A stretch of DNA of 64,000 nucleotides from Nipponacmea schrenckii (taxonomy: Eukaryota > Mollusca > Gastropoda > Lottiidae). Positions 59,341 through 64,000 of this stretch are shown piece by piece. The DNA is taken from contig JAUJPP010000003.1 in the NCBI GenBank assembly GCA_030562195.1, positions 17,949,398 through 18,013,397 of the forward strand, given 5' to 3'. Both the position numbers and the translations under genes were made by a program. Each line of letters opens with the position of its first letter. Position 1 is the first letter of the stretch. The notes under the pieces were generated by a model. The model ran no database searches, had not been told where the DNA came from, and saw only the letters and a program-made list of their open reading frames with translations.

Positions 59341-59985
59341 TGTTCCTAAAGCAACGTTTGGATATATACATGAACCAACAAGCAAAGTTTGGATATATGC
59401 ATGAACTAACCGTTGCTTTCACAATCCCTGATTCTCGTTTATAGAAACTAATAACCTCCCTTGACAAACCATACGTCACTACTACTTGTATCCAATCAGT
59501 GATCACGTAACATTTGGACTAATTCAAAATGGCGGCATCCAAATCATTGTTTTCATTAATTCAAAACATGTTTTCTATCGAAAACCAGAAAAAAAGCAAC
59601 GCGGACACTTTTAGATAACGAAGTCATTTTTATTTGTACTAAAACTGGAAGAGGTTATTCATTTTCTAACCAACCTGTTCCGGTTGTTATGCCAGATTCC
59701 AGAACCAGTTTGTGTGCCCGTGATCACTTCTTGGCAAAAACTTAAACGGTCAGCCATTTTTCATAATACGACCATGACCATGGAAACTTGATTATCCCAA
59801 AATAAACTAAAGATCTTACGTCTGGTCAATCAAACATTTGTCCACAATAGTTTGTTACAAGAAATCTTATTGGTAGAAGAGTAAACTCTCGACCAATCAA
59901 ATTTAATGACGAGTATCTGGGATTGTGAAAACAGCGGTTGGTTCATGTAGGCCTATACATATCCAAACCTTGCTTGAGGAACATA
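59341..59985. mobile_element. Element with inverted ends of about 75-95 bp
   Basis: The left arm 59341-59438 and right arm 59911-59985 are reverse complements (shared words gtttggatatatacatgaac and tcacaatccctga). The left arm carries an extra direct copy of a 32-bp piece (agcaaagtttggatatatgc). The interior has no long frame. Exact ends and target duplication were not identified. Confidence 0.6.
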
Positions 59986-60269
59986 ATTTCAGATCATGGA
60001 TGACAAAATTGGGATCCAGCACTGAAATGAAACAAAATATTTATACGTGTATCTAATCGAATTAGATGAAAGCAACGTGAAAAAGAGTGCAGTTGCTCGG
60101 TTGAAAATGATACAAATGAAAGCGACAAAACTGTACAGAATATTTCTTTCGTGGTTCTTTCACAAACACTCTGTAAGATATTTTGAATATCTTTGGTAAA
60201 GTTGTGTATGTTTAATAAAAATAATAAAAATAATAATAGTAATATACATTCTTTAATTTACATGGGTCA

Positions 60270-60790
60270 GAATTAGGCCCAATACACAAGGACGTGGTCC
60301 TGTCTCACATTCAGCCCATGGGGCGATACATTGGGGAAAAAAAAGCGAAAATACACAATACTTCAATATACAATTCGTCTAAAAATACACAAGTACATGT
60401 GCATCAATGGACAGATCTATGTTCCGGTGATCAAGTACGTGACCAAAAAAAAAAAAAAAAAATATACAATTATTCACGAACAATTTGTTTAAAAATACAC
60501 AAGTACATGTGCATTAAATGAACATATTTTCAACAAAATGAACAGATCTATCCTCCGGCGATCAAGTACATGACCGCAAAAACTATATATCATTTCAAGG
60601 CACAATCCGCTTTAAAATACACAAGTACATGTGTATAAGATGGACAGATTCATCTCCCGGCGAGCAGGTACATGACCTCAAAGGGAATAGACTAGTACAT
60701 GTGCATGAGACGATCAGACATCAAAATGCATATATATATATACATTCAAAAATGTGCTGCGAGCGGGCTACCCAACTCTTCTCCATTTTG
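60270..60790 (+). repeat. Tandem units (110-122 bp) of a dispersed repeat
   Basis: Three units start with aaaatacacaagtacatgtg at about 60382, 60492 and 60614, each followed by tggacagat, ccgg.gatcaagtac and tgacc. A partial fourth starts near 60694. The end (gctgcgagcgggctaccc) matches 11518-11560. Confidence 0.75.
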
Positions 60791-61468
60791 TATGTTCCAG
60801 TGCCAAAAAATATGAAGCATTATAAGCTAACAACGAACGAGATTTAGCTTGAAAAACAAATCAGTAAATTTTGGCTACCCATTAAAACTGTCTGTTTTTA
60901 TCTATTTTTTTTAGTACTAATTTAAATCTGCTTTCAAATTAGTCGACTTCATTGCACAATGAAGTATCAATCACCCTTAACACCGTGCTTAGAGTAAGGA
61001 ACGGACATGATATGGATGCTCGTTATTAAACTTGATTGAAAACTTGATTCGAATATCCATTTCATTTGCTTTGTCTTAGAGGTAAAGGTTTCTTTCCAAA
61101 GTAAATTGACTCACTATTTCAAACAATAAGCCAATATATATTCACAAAACATTTAAATCCTCATCTATGAAGAATAGAGAACAGTTAAATATATTCTGGC
61201 CAGAGACAACCGGGAGCACTGAATTGGCGACTTTCTGAAAGTATTGTGAGAAATTACTGAATTGAATTCCTTCAAGTCAATTGATGACGTCAGAGTACAA
61301 ATATGACTTATACATAATAGATGAATTAACCTAAAAAGGTTCCCCCCTCTGTCAATGACGTCATGATGAAATTTATTTCCGGTATATGAGGATTGTATTT
61401 ATAGATGTAGGTTCAAAGTGTCATAGTATTTTATATAGATTAGACACGGCTGTTTTATGGTGGAGATG
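60791..61468. other. Spacer before foldback element 2
   Basis: Nothing recognised. Confidence 0.3.
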
Positions 61469-61474
61469 TGTAAG
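61469..61474. repeat. 6-bp target-site duplication, left (tgtaag)
   Basis: Identical to 63121-63126, directly outside the terminal inverted repeats. Confidence 0.78.
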
Positions 61475-63120
61475 TATGGAACGCCATAGCTGTCTTATGT
61501 GGCATAAGTATCATTATATGGTGTCCTAACTTCATTATATGGTGTCCTAACTTCATTATATGGTGTCCTGACTTCATTATATGGTGTCCTAACTTCATTA
61601 TATGGTGTCCTAACTTCATTATATGGTGTACTAACTTCATTATATGGTGTCATAACTTCATTATATGGTGTCCTTACTTCATTATATTGTGTCCTAACTT
61701 CATTACATGCGGTCATAACTTCATTATATGGTGTCCTTACTTCATTATATGGTGACCTAACTTCAGTGTATGGGGTCCTAACTTCATTTGATGAGGTCTC
61801 AACTTCATTATATGGGGTCCTAACTTCATTATATGGTGTCCTAACTTCATTATATGGTGCCCTAACTTCGTTATATGGGGTCCTAACGCGTCTTAAATTC
61901 TAAAGATCTCCCTTGTTTAATAAAGTTAGGACACCATATAATGAAGTTAGGACACCATATAATGAAGTTAGGACACCATATAATGAAGTTAGGACACCAT
62001 ATAATGAAGTTAAGACCCCATATGATGAAGGTAGGACACCAAATAATGAAGTTAGGACACCATATAATGAAGTTAGGACACCATATAATAAAGTTAGGAC
62101 CCCATATAATAAAGTTAGGACACCATATAATGAAGTTAGGACCCCATATAATGAAGTAAGGACACCATATAACGATGTTAGGACACCACATAATGAAGTT
62201 AGGACCCCATATAATAAAGTTAGGACACCATATAATGAAGTTAGGACACCATATAATAAAGTTAAGACCCCATATAATGAAGGTAGGACACCAAATAATG
62301 GGGTTAGGACACCATATAATGAAGTTATGACACCATATAATGAAGTTAGGACACCATATAATGAAGTTAAGACCCCATATAATGAAGGTAGGACACCAAA
62401 TAATGAAGTTAGGACACCATATAATGAAGTTAGGACAACATATAATGAAGTAAGGACCCCATATAATGAAGTTATGACACCATATAATGAAGTTAGGACC
62501 CCATATAATGAAGTTAGAAGACCATATAATGAAGTTAGGACCCCATATAATGAAGTTAGGAAAACATATAATGAAGTTAGGACATCATATAATAAATTTA
62601 GGACCCCATATTATGAAGTTATGACACCATATATTGAAGTTAGGACACCATATAATGAAGTTAGGACACCATGTAGGCCTAATAAAGTAAGGACACCATA
62701 TAATGAAGTTATGACCGCATATAATGAAGTAAGGACCCCATATATTGAAGTTAGGACCCCATATAATGAAGTTAGTACCCCATATAATGAAGTTAGGACA
62801 CCATATAATGAAGTTAGGACCCCATATAATGAAGTTAGGACACCATATAATGGAGTTAGGACACCATATAATGAAGTTAGGACACCATATAACGATGTTA
62901 GGACACCATATAATGAAGTTATGACACCATATAACGATGTTAGGACACCATATAACGATGTTAGGACACCATATAACGATTTTAGGACACCATATAATGA
63001 AGTTATGACACCATATAACGATGTTAGGACACCATATAACGATGTTAAGACACCATATAATGAAGTTAGGACCCCATATAATGATACTAATACCGCATAA
63101 GACAGCTACGGCGTTCCATA
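61475..63120. mobile_element. Foldback element 2 (1646 bp, 21-bp tandem repeats in inverted arms)
   Basis: The ends read tatggaacgccatagctgtc and, inverted, tatggaacgccgtagctgtc, and the TIR similarity continues for about 50 bp to the first repeat unit. The left arm (61512-61886) holds about 18 copies of a 21-bp unit written ttcattatatggtgtcctaac. The right arm (61919-63090) holds about 56 copies in the opposite orientation. A 32-bp unique spacer (61887-61918) separates the arms. The flanks carry tgtaag on both sides. A 395-codon frame (61913-63100) repeats the heptapeptide VRTPYNE because 21 bp is seven codons; I do not regard it as a gene. The element is non-autonomous. Confidence 0.88.
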
Positions 63121-63126
63121 TGTAAG
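63121..63126. repeat. 6-bp target-site duplication, right (tgtaag)
   Basis: Partner of 61469-61474. Confidence 0.78.
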
Positions 63127-64000
63127 ACTTAACTGAGCTAGATATGTCAATTTTCAGAAATTTGTCAATCTTAAAATAATAATAAGTTATTTTGTCCCCT
63201 ATATGAATGGATGAGCTTGTATTGTACAAGCATTCGACAGACAAATCCTTACTTACCATTGGAATATTACGGTAAATCCATTATCTCACTCTATGTCACA
63301 TAATCAGGGATGTTTCAAGTCTGCGTTATCATTCAGATTCCCATTTTAGGAAAGCAACTCAAATCTGTATAGCTACTTAGGTTAGGCATTTGTATGTCAA
63401 ATTAGTCAATTGTATTTACAAACTAGGATATATAAACAAAGTTCCATTTTCATGTGTACAAACTTTATCAACTATTTTTTCCGCGGTGTCTCGTTAAATT
63501 AGATGCTTGCTCGCTAACCTGAAAGTCCACGATTCAATGTCGGCAAAGGTCGAGATGAACTTTTTCAACCAGGTTCCCCTCGTTATGCAGGTAGAAGACA
63601 TGGAAAAAGCTTCTAGTCGTTCGATTGGGACAAATAACCAATGTGTGCTACAATCTGCACGATTCCTGGATAGTTGGAAATTGCAAAACGAGTTGACGAA
63701 TGCCGCTGACAATCATTGCACTCTGCATTGTTCTACCCGTTTACATTAACCCATTGAAGGGCGGTGAACTCTGCATGCATTTATTTAAACAACACAAGTT
63801 AATGTGTCGGAAGAGATTTAAGCGAATGTAGAGCAAGAAGACAAAATTTCAAATCATAAAACTAACGTATCTACTGAAGAGATCCGACCCTAGATAGTAT
63901 TAACCAATCAAAGAGAGTTAAAAATAGAGCCGCGGTCTTAAACTACAATTAATTTGTTTCCTTATTTGGAGAGTTCTACGGACAAACTGAGATCCGGTGT
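63127..64000. other. Terminal stretch, no supported gene
   Basis: Positions 63494-63749 are open on both strands (80 codons plus, 72 codons minus). The minus product, with FNFQ/CNFQLSRNRADC-like wording, could be a transposon remnant, but I cannot place it. Confidence 0.3.

Noticed and set aside
61455..62191. Overlapping repeat frames on both strands (HHIMKLG, CPNFIIW)
   Set aside because: Frame shadows of the same 21-bp minisatellite.
61512..63090. CRISPR-like regular array
   Set aside because: Units are contiguous 21-mers with no unique spacers, and the host is an animal.
63494..63749. Overlapping frames at the window end
   Set aside because: Open on both strands without a recognised motif; possible transposon residue but not supported.

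Overview
The window is nuclear DNA of an animal with split genes. It is AT-rich, has short exons in consistent phases (mostly GT-AG introns), AATAAA-type poly(A) signals, and more transposon than gene sequence. The dispersed repeats built around the phrase accaagtttcatcaaaatcc, with ends reading tacgcccacat, together with a secreted fibrinogen-related protein, suggest a lophotrochozoan, most likely a mollusc and perhaps a bivalve. That assignment is inference. No bacterial operon, CRISPR array, rRNA gene or intact tRNA gene was seen.

Four host genes can be assembled by hand with unbroken phase. (1) 14586-17620 (+): six exons, 348 aa, a membrane-anchored short-chain dehydrogenase of the BDH1 (D-beta-hydroxybutyrate dehydrogenase) type. 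(2) 34121-38887 (+): nine exons, 750 aa, an unrecognised type I membrane protein; two of its eight introns have GC donors. (3) 41383-45077 (+): three exons, 340 aa, a secreted protein with a Cys-rich PAN-like region, a small EGF-like module and a fibrinogen-related domain. (4) 45956-56810 (-): three exons, 190 aa, a four-helix PMP22/claudin-family membrane protein whose 10-kb first intron is filled by satellite DNA. Genes 3 and 4 converge. The four genes share no evident pathway.

The rest is a transposon layer cake. 210-1325: 5'-truncated CR1/L2-group LINE. 1868-5475 (-): decayed Tx1/L1-like LINE with an internal duplication. 5476-6943 and 31945-32494: two broken Penelope-like elements. 7331-7795 and 20754-21220: two copies of a 466-bp TIR element, the second nested in a TTAA-flanked element (20473-21433). 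23648-27376: a Ty3/gypsy element with a shortened 5' LTR and a pol/3' LTR fusion, inserted in a dispersed repeat. 28344-30720 (-): a DIRS-like tyrosine-recombinase retroelement with inverted repeats. Small hairpin elements lie at 39.5, 57.7 and 59.3-60.0 kb.

The most unusual structures are two foldback elements (12255-13455 and 61475-63120). Each has unique terminal inverted repeats beginning TAYGGAA, arms made of a 21-bp tandem repeat in opposite orientation, and a perfect 6-bp target-site duplication. Their repeat sequences are unrelated. The second unusual structure is the intronic satellite at 51.5-56.2 kb, whose units are loaded with words matching consensus sites for ETS/GABP, NRF1, YY1 and nuclear receptors.
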